A stretch of DNA of 64,000 bases. It comes from Candidatus Kirkpatrickella diaphorinae (GTDB lineage: Bacteria > Pseudomonadota > Alphaproteobacteria > Acetobacterales > Acetobacteraceae). The translations under genes were made by a program, and so were the position numbers. Every line of letters starts with the position of its first letter. Position 1 is the first letter of the stretch. Where the stretch lies: the NCBI RefSeq assembly GCF_025736875.1, contig NZ_CP107052.1:2002501-2066500 (forward strand). The letters are read 5' to 3'. Positions 43,886 through 53,813 of the stretch are shown here, piece after piece. The notes under the pieces were generated by a model. It was not told where the DNA came from. It was given only the letters and a program-made list of their open reading frames with translations, and made no database searches.

Positions 43886-46594
43886 ATGGCTAAAATTACG
43901 ATCGATGGCCGCGAAGTTGAAACGCGGGAAGATCAGAACCTTTTACAGGCATGTCTGGAGTCAGGCTCGGATCTGCCCTATTTCTGCTGGCATCCGGAGC
44001 TGGGTTCCGTCGGGGCGTGCCGACAATGCGCCGTCAAGCAATTTGCGAATGCTGAAGATACGCGCGGACGCATCGTCATGGCGTGTATGACGCCTGTGAC
44101 GGAAGGCGCCATTATTTCAGTCGAGGATCCGGAAGCGAAGGAATTCCGCGGAGAGGTCGTTGAATGGCTGATGACCAACCACCCGCATGATTGCCCGGTT
44201 TGTGAGGAGGGTGGTGAGTGCCATCTTCAGGACATGACGGTCATGACCGCGCATCGTGAGCGCCGCTATCGCTTTGATAAGCGCACCCACAATAATCAGG
44301 ATCTCGGCCCTTTCGTCAAACATGAGATGAATCGCTGCATTGCCTGTTATCGCTGCGTGCGGTTCTATAAGGATTATGCAGGCGGCGGCGATCTCGGCGT
44401 TTTCGCGTCACATAATAATGTCTATTTCGGTCGTCATGAGAGCGGCACGCTGGAGAGCCCTTTCAGTGGCAATCTGATTGAAGTCTGCCCGACCGGCGTC
44501 TTCACGGACAAGCCTTTCTCCAAAGTATATAGCCGTAAATGGGACATGCGGGGCGCGCCTTCTGTCTGCGCCAATTGTGCCTCCGGCTGTAACACCATTA
44601 TTAATGAGCGCGCGGGCATCGTGCGTCGTACGGTCAATCGTTATAATAATGACGTCAACCGGTACTTCCTTTGTGACCGTGGCCGGTTCGGTCATGGCTG
44701 GGTCAATGCCGAGACACGCCTGCGCGCGGCCGGTTATGTCGTCAATGGTGAGATGACAGCCGCGCCCGTCCAGACCGTGCTGGAAGAATTTGGGCGCATC
44801 GCGTCCGGGACGAAGCTTCTCGGTATCGGGTCACCCCGCGCGTCGCTGGAGTCCAATTTTGCATTGCGGACCCTTGTCGGGGCGGAGAATTTCTCGTCCG
44901 GCATGGCGGTGCCGCATCACGATCTCGTCAATCTGGCTGTTGAGCTGATGCAGGTCACGCCCGCAAAAGTCGCAACGATGGCGGAAATGGAAAAATCTGA
45001 CGGTGCCGTCATCCTCGGTGAGGATATCACGGCGACGGCGCCGCGTATGAGCCTTGCCCTCCGGCAGATCAAACGTTCCGCCTGCAATAAAGCGGCGGAC
45101 CAGGCCCGCGTGCCGCAATGGCTTGATGCTTCTGTGCGCACTCTGGGTCAGGATACGGTCTCACCGCTGATGGTTCTCTCCCCCGCACAGACAGACCTCG
45201 ATGCTTTCGCGGCCTCGACCTATCGTGCGCTTCCGGAGATGATCGCGCGGATCGGTTTCGCTGTGGCGCATCAGATTGATGGCAGCGCGCCCATTATCGC
45301 CGGATTGTCGGAAGATGAAGCGGCTCAAGCCAGTGCCATGGCTGACCTTTTATTGAGCGCAGAGCGGCCTCTAATCGTCTCAGGGCTGCAATATGCCTCG
45401 GAAGCGCTGCTGCATGCGACCGCCAACATCGCGCGCGCTTTGACAGCGCGGGGTAAGTCACCCGCTATTGCCTTCGCCATGCCGGAGGCAAATAGCGTCG
45501 GCATGGCCCTGATGGGTGGCTTGTCGCTTGACGAAATCAGCGCTCAGGCAAAGGGCGCGACATTGATCGTCCTCGAAAATGACCTCTCCCGCCGCCTTGA
45601 TGACACGCGTTTCAACGCGTTGATTGACGCAGCGGAAAAACTGGTTGTGATCGAGCATTCGGTGACGCCAACCGCTATCCGCTCTGACATCACCGTGCCT
45701 TCCGCCAGTTATGCAGAGTGCGAGGGGACGCTTGTCAGCGCTGAAGGGCGGGCGCAGCGTTTTCTGCAGGTGGTTTATCCTGACGCCCCCATTCAGGTGG
45801 CATGGCGGTGGATCGCCGATTTTGCAAAAGCGGCGCAGATCAGTGACTTCCCGAAATGGAAAACGCTGGATGATGTTGCCAGTGCGCTCAGCCGGGATAT
45901 TCCCGCCCTGAGCCGTGCTTCCGAGGCCGCGCCGCATGCGGATTACCGTTTTGAAGGGCGTCAGCTCCGCAGCCAGACGGATCGCGTCAGCGGGCGCACC
46001 GCCATCCGCGCGCACATCAGTGTTAAGGATGTCGCGCCGCCTCATTCATCGGATACGCCTCTGGGCGCCACGATGGAGGGTTCCTACGGCCCTGATATGC
46101 CGGGGAGCCTCGTGCCCTATTATCGCGTGCCGGGCTGGAATTCCGAGCAGTCTCTCAATCGTTTCCAGCAGGAAATCGGTGGCGAGATGCGCGGCGGGCC
46201 GAGCGGCGTTCGGTTGATAGAGCCACGTGAGGCTGAGGCGGGTGCCTATCGCGGCACGGCCCCTGATGCCCCGACGGCCCGCCCGGGCCAGATATTGGTT
46301 CTGCCGGAATATCGTGTCTTCGGGACGGATGAACTTGCACCTTTATCGCCGGCCATCAAGCAGCGTGCTGATGAGGCATTCCTGCGCATTTCGGGCCAGG
46401 TGCCAGCGGGTGCAATAGCGATCCTGAAGCTTGACGGGCAGGAAGTCACGCTACCTGTCCGGGGGGATACGTCCCTGCCGGAAGGCGTCGTGACCTGCCC
46501 ACCGCATATGGCCGTGCGCGCATGGAGCACACCATCATGGACCGAAATTGAACTCAGATTGCCAGCGCAACTGGATGCAGCGGGGAACGGCTAA
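43886..46594 (+). CDS. nuoG: NADH-quinone oxidoreductase subunit G, with N7 cluster ligands
   Basis: This 902-residue subunit, close to the E. coli length (about 908), carries several iron-sulfur clusters. C34, C45, C48 and C67 bind the [2Fe-2S] N1b cluster; H99, C103, C106 and C112 bind N5; C151, C154, C157 and C201 bind N4. A further set, C228, C231, C235 and C263, matches the N7 cluster known from E. coli and Thermus but absent from mitochondria and typical Alphaproteobacteria. The rest is a molybdopterin-oxidoreductase-like domain without cofactor ligands that I can see. It starts 13 bp after nuoF. Confidence 0.95.
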   Translation: MAKITIDGREVETREDQNLLQACLESGSDLPYFCWHPELGSVGACRQCAVKQFANAEDTRGRIVMACMTPVTEGAIISVEDPEAKEFRGEVVEWLMTNHPHDCPVCEEGGECHLQDMTVMTAHRERRYRFDKRTHNNQDLGPFVKHEMNRCIACYRCVRFYKDYAGGGDLGVFASHNNVYFGRHESGTLESPFSGNLIEVCPTGVFTDKPFSKVYSRKWDMRGAPSVCANCASGCNTIINERAGIVRRTVNRYNNDVNRYFLCDRGRFGHGWVNAETRLRAAGYVVNGEMTAAPVQTVLEEFGRIASGTKLLGIGSPRASLESNFALRTLVGAENFSSGMAVPHHDLVNLAVELMQVTPAKVATMAEMEKSDGAVILGEDITATAPRMSLALRQIKRSACNKAADQARVPQWLDASVRTLGQDTVSPLMVLSPAQTDLDAFAASTYRALPEMIARIGFAVAHQIDGSAPIIAGLSEDEAAQASAMADLLLSAERPLIVSGLQYASEALLHATANIARALTARGKSPAIAFAMPEANSVGMALMGGLSLDEISAQAKGATLIVLENDLSRRLDDTRFNALIDAAEKLVVIEHSVTPTAIRSDITVPSASYAECEGTLVSAEGRAQRFLQVVYPDAPIQVAWRWIADFAKAAQISDFPKWKTLDDVASALSRDIPALSRASEAAPHADYRFEGRQLRSQTDRVSGRTAIRAHISVKDVAPPHSSDTPLGATMEGSYGPDMPGSLVPYYRVPGWNSEQSLNRFQQEIGGEMRGGPSGVRLIEPREAEAGAYRGTAPDAPTARPGQILVLPEYRVFGTDELAPLSPAIKQRADEAFLRISGQVPAGAIAILKLDGQEVTLPVRGDTSLPEGVVTCPPHMAVRAWSTPSWTEIELRLPAQLDAAGNG

Positions 46595-47550
46595 TGACTT
46601 TCCCGATTTACGTCATGATTGTCGTCACCGTCTTCGCCGTCCTTGGCGTTGCGGCTGTCTCAACAATGGTGGAGCGTCGCCTCCTCGGCTTTCTGCAGGA
46701 TCGCCCGGGCCCTAACCGGTGCGGGCCTTTCGGGTCGCTGCAGCTTCTGGCAGACGCCATCAAAATGCTCTTCAAGCAGGATTGGGTGCCACCTTTTGCG
46801 GACAAGCCGGTCTTCCTGCTGGCCCCGATCATCGGGTTTCTCTGTGTTCTCCTCGCTTTCGGGGTTGTGCCGATCACGCCAAGCTGGAGCATCGCCTCGG
46901 ATCTCAATGTCGGCGTACTGTTTGTCTTTGCGATGGCGGGGCTGGGCGTTTATTCCGTCGTGCTCGCCGGTTGGTCATCCAATAATAAATATGCCCTGTT
47001 GGGGGGGATGCGCGCTGCGGCGCAGATGATCAGTTACGAAGTGTTTATGGGCCTGTCCGTCATGGGCGTGGTGATGCTCACCGGCTCCTTCAGTCTGCGC
47101 GCCATCGTCGATGCGCAGACCCATATGTGGTTCATTATCCCGCAATTTCTGGGCGCGGTGATTTTCTTCATCGCCGGTATCGCCGAAACACACCGTCTTC
47201 CCTTCGACCTGCCGGAGGGTGAGAATGAAATCACGGCGGGTTTCCATACAGAATATTCCGGCATGAAGTTCGGTATGTTCTATCTGGCGGAATATGCCGG
47301 TATGGCCATGACGTCGGCGCTTGTCACCACACTTTACTTAGGTGGCTGGCATGGTCCGTTTCTGCCGCCTTTTATCTGGTTTGTGCTGAAGGTTTTCCTG
47401 CTGATCTGCTTCTTCATCCTGCTCCGCGCCGCGCTGCCGCGCCCGCGTTATGACCAGCTGATGGCTTTCGGCTGGAAGGTGCTTCTGCCGCTATCGCTGT
47501 TGAATATTGTCGTTACCGGCGCAGTTATTTTGCTGCGCGCAGGCGGCTGA
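46594..47550 (+). CDS. nuoH: NADH-quinone oxidoreductase subunit H
   Basis: This 318-residue membrane subunit forms the base of the quinone channel. It has about eight helices, the first loop with [21 protein letters not shown]-type sequence (about 27-47), [17 protein letters not shown] near 199-215 and RYDQLM near 290. It overlaps the nuoG stop codon by 1 bp. It is the well-kept counterpart of the diverged HyfC-like protein in the 12.6-13.5 kb operon. Confidence 0.95.
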   Translation: MTFPIYVMIVVTVFAVLGVAAVSTMVERRLLGFLQDRPGPNRCGPFGSLQLLADAIKMLFKQDWVPPFADKPVFLLAPIIGFLCVLLAFGVVPITPSWSIASDLNVGVLFVFAMAGLGVYSVVLAGWSSNNKYALLGGMRAAAQMISYEVFMGLSVMGVVMLTGSFSLRAIVDAQTHMWFIIPQFLGAVIFFIAGIAETHRLPFDLPEGENEITAGFHTEYSGMKFGMFYLAEYAGMAMTSALVTTLYLGGWHGPFLPPFIWFVLKVFLLICFFILLRAALPRPRYDQLMAFGWKVLLPLSLLNIVVTGAVILLRAGG

Positions 47551-47560
47551 GGGCTGCATC

Positions 47561-48073
47561 ATGTTTGGAATTATCCGCACAATCTGGCTCACCTTCCTGC
47601 ATCTGTTTCAGCGTAATGAGACAGTGCCCTATCCGGAGGTTAAGCCCTATCTGTCGCCGCGCTATCGCGGTCGCATCGTTCTGACGCGTGACCCGAGCGG
47701 GGAGGAGCGCTGCGTTGCCTGCAATCTCTGCGCTGCCGCTTGCCCGGTTGACTGCATCTCGCTCCAGAAGGGTGAGCGGGACGGGCGCTGGTATCCTGAG
47801 TTCTTTCAGATCAACTTCTCACGCTGCATTTTCTGCGGTTTCTGTGAGGAGGCGTGCCCGACTTACGCCATCCAGCTCACGCCGGATTTTGAGATGAGTG
47901 AATATGTGCGCCAGAATCTCGTTTATGAGAAAGAAGACCTTCTCATCAGTGGGCCGGGGAAGGTTCATGATTATAGCTTCTATAACGTGTCCGGGCTTAA
48001 GATCCCCGGCAAAGACAAGGGCGAGGCAGAGCATGAAGCCAAACCGATCGACCTTCATACATTGATGCCCTGA
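47561..48073 (+). CDS. nuoI: NADH-quinone oxidoreductase subunit I
   Basis: This 170-residue ferredoxin-like subunit carries two [4Fe-4S] clusters, N6a and N6b. The ligands are in [12 protein letters not shown] (C51, C54, C57, C61) and [12 protein letters not shown] (C89, C92, C95, C99). The ATG at 47561 starts the conserved N-terminal helix [10 protein letters not shown] longer frame from 47507 lies inside nuoH and was rejected. Confidence 0.95.
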   Translation: MFGIIRTIWLTFLHLFQRNETVPYPEVKPYLSPRYRGRIVLTRDPSGEERCVACNLCAAACPVDCISLQKGERDGRWYPEFFQINFSRCIFCGFCEEACPTYAIQLTPDFEMSEYVRQNLVYEKEDLLISGPGKVHDYSFYNVSGLKIPGKDKGEAEHEAKPIDLHTLMP

Positions 48074-48075
48074 GT

Positions 48076-48588
48076 ATGAATTATCTTCTCGAAATTTATG
48101 GGCTGGTTGCCATCTGCGCTGCGGCGATGGCGGTCACCCGGACGATCGCGGTGCATGGTCTGCTTTACATGGTGGTGTCGCTGATCGCGCTCGCATGTGT
48201 TTTTGACCAGCTTGGTGCCCCGCTTGCGGCGATGCTTGAAATCGTTGTTTATGCGGGTGCCGTGATGGTTCTCTTTATCTTCGTGGTGATGATGGTCAAT
48301 CTTGGCCAGTCTGATCAACAGCGTGAGAAGGCCTGGTTGGCCCCGCATGTCTGGGCGGGCCCTGGTGGGCTGGCGGCGCTTCTGATGATCGTGCTTGTCA
48401 CGAGCTTCCATCGGATGAGTGCGGCGGACAGGTCCGTGATCACTGACACCCACGTCATCGGGCCTGACCTGGTCGCGCACAGTCTTTACCGGCCCTATCT
48501 GCTGACGGTTGAGCTTGCCTCCTTCCTGCTCCTGGCAGGGCTGGTCAGCGCGTACCACATCGGCCGCCGCATCGGGAAGGATAGCTGA
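48076..48588 (+). CDS. nuoJ: NADH-quinone oxidoreductase subunit J
   Basis: This 170-residue membrane subunit has five helices. The conserved third helix with EIVVYAGAVMVLFIFVVMM-type sequence (about 55-74), including the pi-bulge YAGAVMVLF, is present. It starts 2 bp after nuoI. It takes part in coupling between quinone reduction and proton pumping. Confidence 0.94.
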   Translation: MNYLLEIYGLVAICAAAMAVTRTIAVHGLLYMVVSLIALACVFDQLGAPLAAMLEIVVYAGAVMVLFIFVVMMVNLGQSDQQREKAWLAPHVWAGPGGLAALLMIVLVTSFHRMSAADRSVITDTHVIGPDLVAHSLYRPYLLTVELASFLLLAGLVSAYHIGRRIGKDS

Positions 48589-48590
48589 TC

Positions 48591-48902
48591 ATGAACGCCA
48601 GTGATCCCAATCTGGGTCTCATCATCGCCGCATTCCTCTTTAGTATCGGCCTCTTCGGCGTCATGGTGCGCCGCAACCTGCTTTTTATGCTGCTCTCGAC
48701 AGAAGTCATGCTGAACGCGGTCGCGCTCGCCTTTATCTCGGCCGGGAATAAGTGGCATCAGGCGGATGGCCAGATCATGTTCATCATGATCATCGCCTAC
48801 GCTGCCGCCGAAGCTTCGGTGGGGTTGGCAATTGTTTTAAGGCTGCACGCGGCAGGGCACGCAACGCTCGATGCCGACTCGTGCAACCGTCTGAAAGGTT
48901 GA
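48591..48902 (+). CDS. nuoK: NADH-quinone oxidoreductase subunit K
   Basis: This 103-residue three-helix antiporter-like subunit has the conserved acidic residue in STEVMLNAV (helix 2, about 36-44) and AAAEASVGL (helix 3, about 70-78). These glutamates belong to the hydrophilic axis of complex I. It starts 2 bp after nuoJ. Confidence 0.95.
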   Translation: MNASDPNLGLIIAAFLFSIGLFGVMVRRNLLFMLLSTEVMLNAVALAFISAGNKWHQADGQIMFIMIIAYAAAEASVGLAIVLRLHAAGHATLDADSCNRLKG

Positions 48903-48906
48903 GGCA

Positions 48907-50745
48907 ATGGCATCGTTGCTCCCTGTCATTATTCTGTGCCCACTGCTTGTTTCCGTCATTCTGATCCTGACGGGCGGACGGCTGTCAGCGCGGCCGACAA
49001 CGTTGCTCGTCGGGGCCGGGATGGGTCTGTGCGCCCTTCTGTCCATTTATGTTTCCTGCAATTTTCTGGCCGGTCCGGTATCAGATGGCGCAATCCACAC
49101 GACCCTCTGGAACTGGATCAGTGTCGATAATTTCTCGGCGCAGGTCGGGCTGACGCTGGACAGGCTTTCCGTCGTCATGCTGCTTGTCGTGTCCTGTGTG
49201 GGCTTCCTCATCCTGATCTATGCCTGCGCCTATATGTATGACGACAAGGATATCGGGCGTTTCTTCGCCTATATGACGCTGTTCGTCGCCTCCATGTTGC
49301 TGCTGGTTCTCGCTTCCGACCTCACAGTGCTGTTTGTTGGATGGGAAGGCGTCGGGCTGTGCTCTTACCTCCTGATCGGCTTCTGGTATCATGAGCGGCC
49401 GAACGCCCTTGCGGCGCGCAAGGCTTTCGTCGTGACGCGTATCGGCGATGCGTTGTTTCTGCTCGGCCTCTTTGTTTTCGCGACGGCAGCGGGCACACTG
49501 GATATCCCCTCTCTCATCCTTGCCGCCCCCGGTCTGCCGCATCATCTTCTGACGCTGGGCATGTTCTTCCTGCTTGGCGGTGCCATGGCGAAATCCGCGC
49601 AAGTGCCGTTACAGACCTGGCTCCCCGATGCCATGGCAGGGCCGACACCCGTTTCCGCCCTGATCCACGCGGCGACGATGGTGACGGCTGGGGTTTATCT
49701 TCTGGCGCGTCTCCACGATGCCCTGCTGCTGACACCCGCCGTCATGCATGTCTGCGCCGTTGTCGGGTTTGTCACAATTTTACTGGCGGCGGGCAGTGCG
49801 CTTGTTCAGACGGATATCAAGCGCATCCTTGCTTATTCGACGATGAGCCAGCTTGGCTATATGTATCTCGCGATTGGCTGCGGTGCCTGGCATGGTGCTA
49901 TTTTTCACCTCGTGACCCATGCGTTTTTCAAGGCGTTGCTGTTCATGACGGCGGGCACGATTATCCTGCGCCTTCATCATGAGCAGGATATCTTCCGCAT
50001 GGGGGGGCTGCGCCAGCGTATGCCGGGTGTGTTCGCTGCTTTCCTGATCGGTTCCGCCGCGCTGGCTGGCTTACCTCTGGTGACGGCAGGTTACTTCTCA
50101 AAGGAAATGATCCTTCAGGACGCGTTTAATGTCGCGCCGCTTTACTGGGCGGGTGCGCTCCTGGGCGCCTTCATGACGTCGATCTACATCTTCCGCTGCG
50201 TTTTTATCGTTTTCTGGGGCGGCACGCGCACGCATGATCACGGGCGCACGGGCCTCGCCATGGCGCTGCCCATGTCGGTCCTCGCCGTGCTCTCCATCGC
50301 GGGCGGATGGATGCAGATCCCGGACGCGATTTACCCCGTCCATCTCTTCTCGAACCTGCTGCGCCCTGTACTCGGCCCCATCGCGGAAGAGCATGGCAGC
50401 GCGCTGCTCATTATCGGGTCGATCGTGCCGTTGATCGGCGTGACGATGGCGTGGTTTCTCTGGCGCCCCAAAAACCAGGCACCGCAGCCGGCTGGAGGCG
50501 TCCTGATTGAAACATTGCGTGCGGATTGGGGCTTTGACGCGGTTTATAACGCGGCCGTTTCACGTCCCTATGAAATCGTGGCGCGCATTAATCAGAGTGA
50601 CTTCATTGACCGCTTTTACGGTTTGGTGGGGCTGATGGTTTACAGCCTCGGTTGGTTGTTCGCAAAATTCCAAAACGGTCAGGTCCGTCGTTATGCGTGC
50701 TGGGTAGCCGCGGCGACGGTTGTGGCCCTGTATCTGGCGGTATAA
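48907..50745 (+). CDS. nuoL: NADH-quinone oxidoreductase subunit L
   Basis: This 612-residue antiporter-like proton-pumping subunit has about 16 helices. The family motif QVPLQTWLPDAMAGPTPVSALIHAATMV-type region (about 232-259) contains the conserved His and Pro residues, and the lateral C-terminal helix lies after about 520. WEGVGLCSYLLIGFW near 144-158 contains the conserved Glu. It starts 4 bp after nuoK. Confidence 0.95.
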   Translation: MASLLPVIILCPLLVSVILILTGGRLSARPTTLLVGAGMGLCALLSIYVSCNFLAGPVSDGAIHTTLWNWISVDNFSAQVGLTLDRLSVVMLLVVSCVGFLILIYACAYMYDDKDIGRFFAYMTLFVASMLLLVLASDLTVLFVGWEGVGLCSYLLIGFWYHERPNALAARKAFVVTRIGDALFLLGLFVFATAAGTLDIPSLILAAPGLPHHLLTLGMFFLLGGAMAKSAQVPLQTWLPDAMAGPTPVSALIHAATMVTAGVYLLARLHDALLLTPAVMHVCAVVGFVTILLAAGSALVQTDIKRILAYSTMSQLGYMYLAIGCGAWHGAIFHLVTHAFFKALLFMTAGTIILRLHHEQDIFRMGGLRQRMPGVFAAFLIGSAALAGLPLVTAGYFSKEMILQDAFNVAPLYWAGALLGAFMTSIYIFRCVFIVFWGGTRTHDHGRTGLAMALPMSVLAVLSIAGGWMQIPDAIYPVHLFSNLLRPVLGPIAEEHGSALLIIGSIVPLIGVTMAWFLWRPKNQAPQPAGGVLIETLRADWGFDAVYNAAVSRPYEIVARINQSDFIDRFYGLVGLMVYSLGWLFAKFQNGQVRRYACWVAAATVVALYLAV

Positions 50746-50747
50746 CG

Positions 50748-52229
50748 ATGCTGGCACTTCCTGCTCTCGTTCTCATTCCCTTTATTGGCGGGCTTTTGGC
50801 CTGGCTTCTTGGCCTTAATGGCGGGATGCGCCTGCCGCGGACGATCAGCGTTCTGACGGTTCTGTTGATGGGTGCGCTTCTGATTCCGTTCACCCTTCAT
50901 GGCCAGCAAGGCTGGATGGCGCAATTCCTCATCCCCTGGATCCCGGCTGTCGGCATTAATTGTCATCTCTCCATGGACGGGTTAAGCCTCATTATGTTGT
51001 GGCTCAATGTCCTGATTGCGCTGCCCTGCATTTTACTGCCCTGCGCACAGGTCAAGGAACGCGGCGGTTTGTTTCAATGCCTGCTGCTTATGACAGTTGC
51101 CGGTATGAGTGGTGTCTTCCTCGCGACCGACCTGATGCTGTTTTTCTTCTTCTGGGAGATGATGCTTCTGCCGATGTTCGCGCTGATCATCATCTGGGGC
51201 GATGAGAATAGAGGTCGCGCCGCGCTTAAATTTTTCATGTTCACGCAGGGCAGCGGCCTGTTGATGATGCTGTCCATGATCGGGGTGGTGCTGTTGCATC
51301 AGCATGAGGCCGGAGTCGTGACGTTTGATTACGCGGATCTCGCGGGTACGGCCGCATCATCCCGTTGGTCCTACGTGCTGATGCTGGGCTTTTTCATCGC
51401 CTTTGCCGTCAAATTGCCGATGGTGCCTTTCCATGCCTGGCTGCCGGACACTTATGCCTCGGCCCCCATCCCGGCGACATTGCTTCTGTCCGGCGTAATG
51501 GCCAAAACGGGCGGATATGGCCTGATCCGCTTTGTCTGGGAGCTTTACCCGTCAGCGGCACCATTGATCGCGCCGGTTGCCATGACGCTTGGCGTGATCG
51601 GTCTGATCTATTGTGCCTGGATCGCTTTTGCGCAGAATGACCTCAAGCGGTTGATCGCTTATTCCTCCGTCAGTCACCTGGGCTTTATCCTTCTCGGGAT
51701 TTTCTCAGGGACAAAAATCGGGCTTGAGGGTGCGGTCATCCAGATGGTGGCGCATGGCCTCAGCACGGGCGCGCTCTTCATCATCGCGGGCTTGTTGGAG
51801 GATCGCCTCCAGACACGCGATATGGGTAGAATGGGCGGTTTATGGCCCGCCATGCCCCAATTTTCCGGTCTGGCCATGTTATTCGCAGCGGCCTCGCTGG
51901 GCCTGCCGGGTCTCGGCAATTTCATCGGGGAATTCCTGACGCTGCTCGGCACCTGGTCGGTCAGTCACACAATGGCGATTATCTCCGCATCAGCTCTCAT
52001 CCTCTCCTCAGTCTATTCTCTGACAATGATGCTCCGCATTTTTTACGGGCCGAAAACGTCGGATCAGGCGCGTCCGCTTGGTCCGGTCTCCTACCGGCAT
52101 GTTTCCCTCCTTGGCGGGGCGGCTCTGCTGTTGATTGCGCTTGGCGTTTATCCGCAGCCCGTGCTTGACCGATCCAACCCGGCACTCCCGGAAATGGCCC
52201 GTATCGCACAGGAGCAGCAGGTTCCATGA
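50748..52229 (+). CDS. nuoM: NADH-quinone oxidoreductase subunit M
   Basis: This 493-residue proton-pumping subunit has about 14 helices, the conserved Glu in FFFWEMMLLPMF (about 127-138) and VPFHAWLPDTYASAPIPATLLLSG-type region (about 225-248). The ATG at 50748 is 2 bp after nuoL; an in-frame start at 50652 would lie inside nuoL and was rejected. It overlaps nuoN by 4 bp. Confidence 0.95.
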   Translation: MLALPALVLIPFIGGLLAWLLGLNGGMRLPRTISVLTVLLMGALLIPFTLHGQQGWMAQFLIPWIPAVGINCHLSMDGLSLIMLWLNVLIALPCILLPCAQVKERGGLFQCLLLMTVAGMSGVFLATDLMLFFFFWEMMLLPMFALIIIWGDENRGRAALKFFMFTQGSGLLMMLSMIGVVLLHQHEAGVVTFDYADLAGTAASSRWSYVLMLGFFIAFAVKLPMVPFHAWLPDTYASAPIPATLLLSGVMAKTGGYGLIRFVWELYPSAAPLIAPVAMTLGVIGLIYCAWIAFAQNDLKRLIAYSSVSHLGFILLGIFSGTKIGLEGAVIQMVAHGLSTGALFIIAGLLEDRLQTRDMGRMGGLWPAMPQFSGLAMLFAAASLGLPGLGNFIGEFLTLLGTWSVSHTMAIISASALILSSVYSLTMMLRIFYGPKTSDQARPLGPVSYRHVSLLGGAALLLIALGVYPQPVLDRSNPALPEMARIAQEQQVP

Positions 52230-53734
52230 TGGCGTCCTCCATGTTGACTCAAACGACTATCCCCAATGGCGTGCTTGTCCTCGGTGCTGGCAGCCTGATC
52301 CTGATGGCGCTTGTCGCTATACGGCGTCACGTCATGCGCGACGCTGTTTTTTCGGCCCTGATTCTGATAGCTGCGGCCTTCAGCCTCGCCATGCCGCAGA
52401 TCCTGCCGCATCTTGAGGGGCTGACACTGTTCCGGCTGGATTCATGGAGCACCTTTACCAGTCTGCTGATCATTTTCTGCGCGATATCCGTCATCCTCAT
52501 GGCGCCGGTCAAAGCGAGCGGGGGTGATGCGCAGACGGGGAGCGAATTTTACATTCTGCTTCTGATTTCCACCCTGGGTGCCGTCGCGATGACGAGCGCG
52601 GTGTCGATCGTCACGTTCTTCATTGGGCTTGAAACATTGAGCCTGTCTCTCATCGGACTGATCGCCTTTAATAATCGCAGCCTCCTCGCGGGTGAGGCGG
52701 GAATGAAATATTTGATCCTCTCCGGCGTCGCCTCGGGGGTGATGCTTTTCGGCTTCGCGCTGATTTATGCGGAAACAGGTTCACTGACCTTCCGTTTCCC
52801 CAATCTGGATAATATTCCATCACCCGGCATCGCTTATGCGGGGCTCACGCTTTTCCTGACGGGGTTATTCTTCAAACTCTCCGCGGTGCCATTTCACCTC
52901 TGGCTGGCTGACGTGCTGGAAGGGACGTCGATCCCGGTTGCAGTCATTGTTGCGGTCACGTCAAAAGTCGCGGTGTTTGCGGCGATGATGCGTTATTTCT
53001 CGACGATCAACCTTTTTGCGCCCGGTATTTTATATGATGAAATCGCGATTGTCGCGATCCTCAGCATGGTCGGTGGCAATTTGCTCGCGATCGTGCAGAA
53101 AGACCTTCGCCGCCTCATGGCCGGGTCCTCCATTGCCCATATCGGTTACCTTCTGGTCGCTTTCCTCTCGCCAATGCCCTACGGTTTCCCGAGTGCGGCA
53201 TTCTACCTGGCTGCCTATACGGTATCGACTCTGGCCGTTTTTGCCGTGATGGCGGGTGTCATGCCGCAATCCCGTGATATTCGCCAATGGCACGGGCTCG
53301 CGCGCAAGCGGCCTTTCGCGGCACTCGTCATGTCCATCGCGCTCGTATCGCTCGCGGGTATTCCGCCTGTCGTCGGGTTCTTTGCGAAATTCTATGTTGC
53401 GGCGGCAGGACTTGCAGCCCATCGCCACTGGCTGCTTGCGGCGCTGGTCATCAGCAGCGTGATCGGACTCTTCTATTATCTGCGCGTGATCTTCGTCATG
53501 ATGACGCCGGGCCGCAACGATGAGACGCATGAGCTTGCGCCGCAAAGCCCCAATGTTTCCAATGTGGCGTTGATCACTATTCTCGCTTGCCTGACCGTCA
53601 TGTTGGGTGCGCTGCCGAACGGGCTGATTTTGCGAAGTCAGAGCCTTGAAATCGGGGCCCCGCCGCTCGCGACGTCGCCGGCTTTGTCCTCCTACCCATC
53701 GAAGCATAACGGTGCCCTGCCCGGGCCGGGCTAG
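52226..53734 (+). CDS. nuoN: NADH-quinone oxidoreductase subunit N
   Basis: This 502-residue proton-pumping subunit is the last of the operon. The segment FIGLETLSLSLI (about 132-143) has the conserved Glu, and VPFHLWLADVLEGTSIPV-type sequence (about 221-238) matches NuoN. It begins with two adjacent Met codons and overlaps nuoM (ATGA). A hairpin starts 36 bp after its stop and may end the transcript. Confidence 0.94.
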   Translation: MMASSMLTQTTIPNGVLVLGAGSLILMALVAIRRHVMRDAVFSALILIAAAFSLAMPQILPHLEGLTLFRLDSWSTFTSLLIIFCAISVILMAPVKASGGDAQTGSEFYILLLISTLGAVAMTSAVSIVTFFIGLETLSLSLIGLIAFNNRSLLAGEAGMKYLILSGVASGVMLFGFALIYAETGSLTFRFPNLDNIPSPGIAYAGLTLFLTGLFFKLSAVPFHLWLADVLEGTSIPVAVIVAVTSKVAVFAAMMRYFSTINLFAPGILYDEIAIVAILSMVGGNLLAIVQKDLRRLMAGSSIAHIGYLLVAFLSPMPYGFPSAAFYLAAYTVSTLAVFAVMAGVMPQSRDIRQWHGLARKRPFAALVMSIALVSLAGIPPVVGFFAKFYVAAAGLAAHRHWLLAALVISSVIGLFYYLRVIFVMMTPGRNDETHELAPQSPNVSNVALITILACLTVMLGALPNGLILRSQSLEIGAPPLATSPALSSYPSKHNGALPGPG

Positions 53735-53769
53735 GACAGTAACAAACCGTGCGCGGTGCGTGTGTAATC

Positions 53770-53813
53770 AACGGGCGTTAGGGTGATGAAACATGCACCG
53801 CGACGCCCGTTTT
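53770..53813 (+). terminator. hairpin that spans the annotated cobG start
   Basis: AACGGGCGT (53770-53778) pairs perfectly with ACGCCCGTT (53803-53811), and two more T follow. The 24-nt loop contains the GTG/ATG start codons of cobG. It may be the terminator of the nuo operon, or an RNA switch that controls cobG translation. The loop is longer than in most intrinsic terminators. Confidence 0.4.

Noticed and set aside
53735-53782. Cobalamin riboswitch before cobG
   Set aside because: The spacer is only 48 bp and has none of the conserved B12-box features. I also saw none upstream of either TonB receptor.
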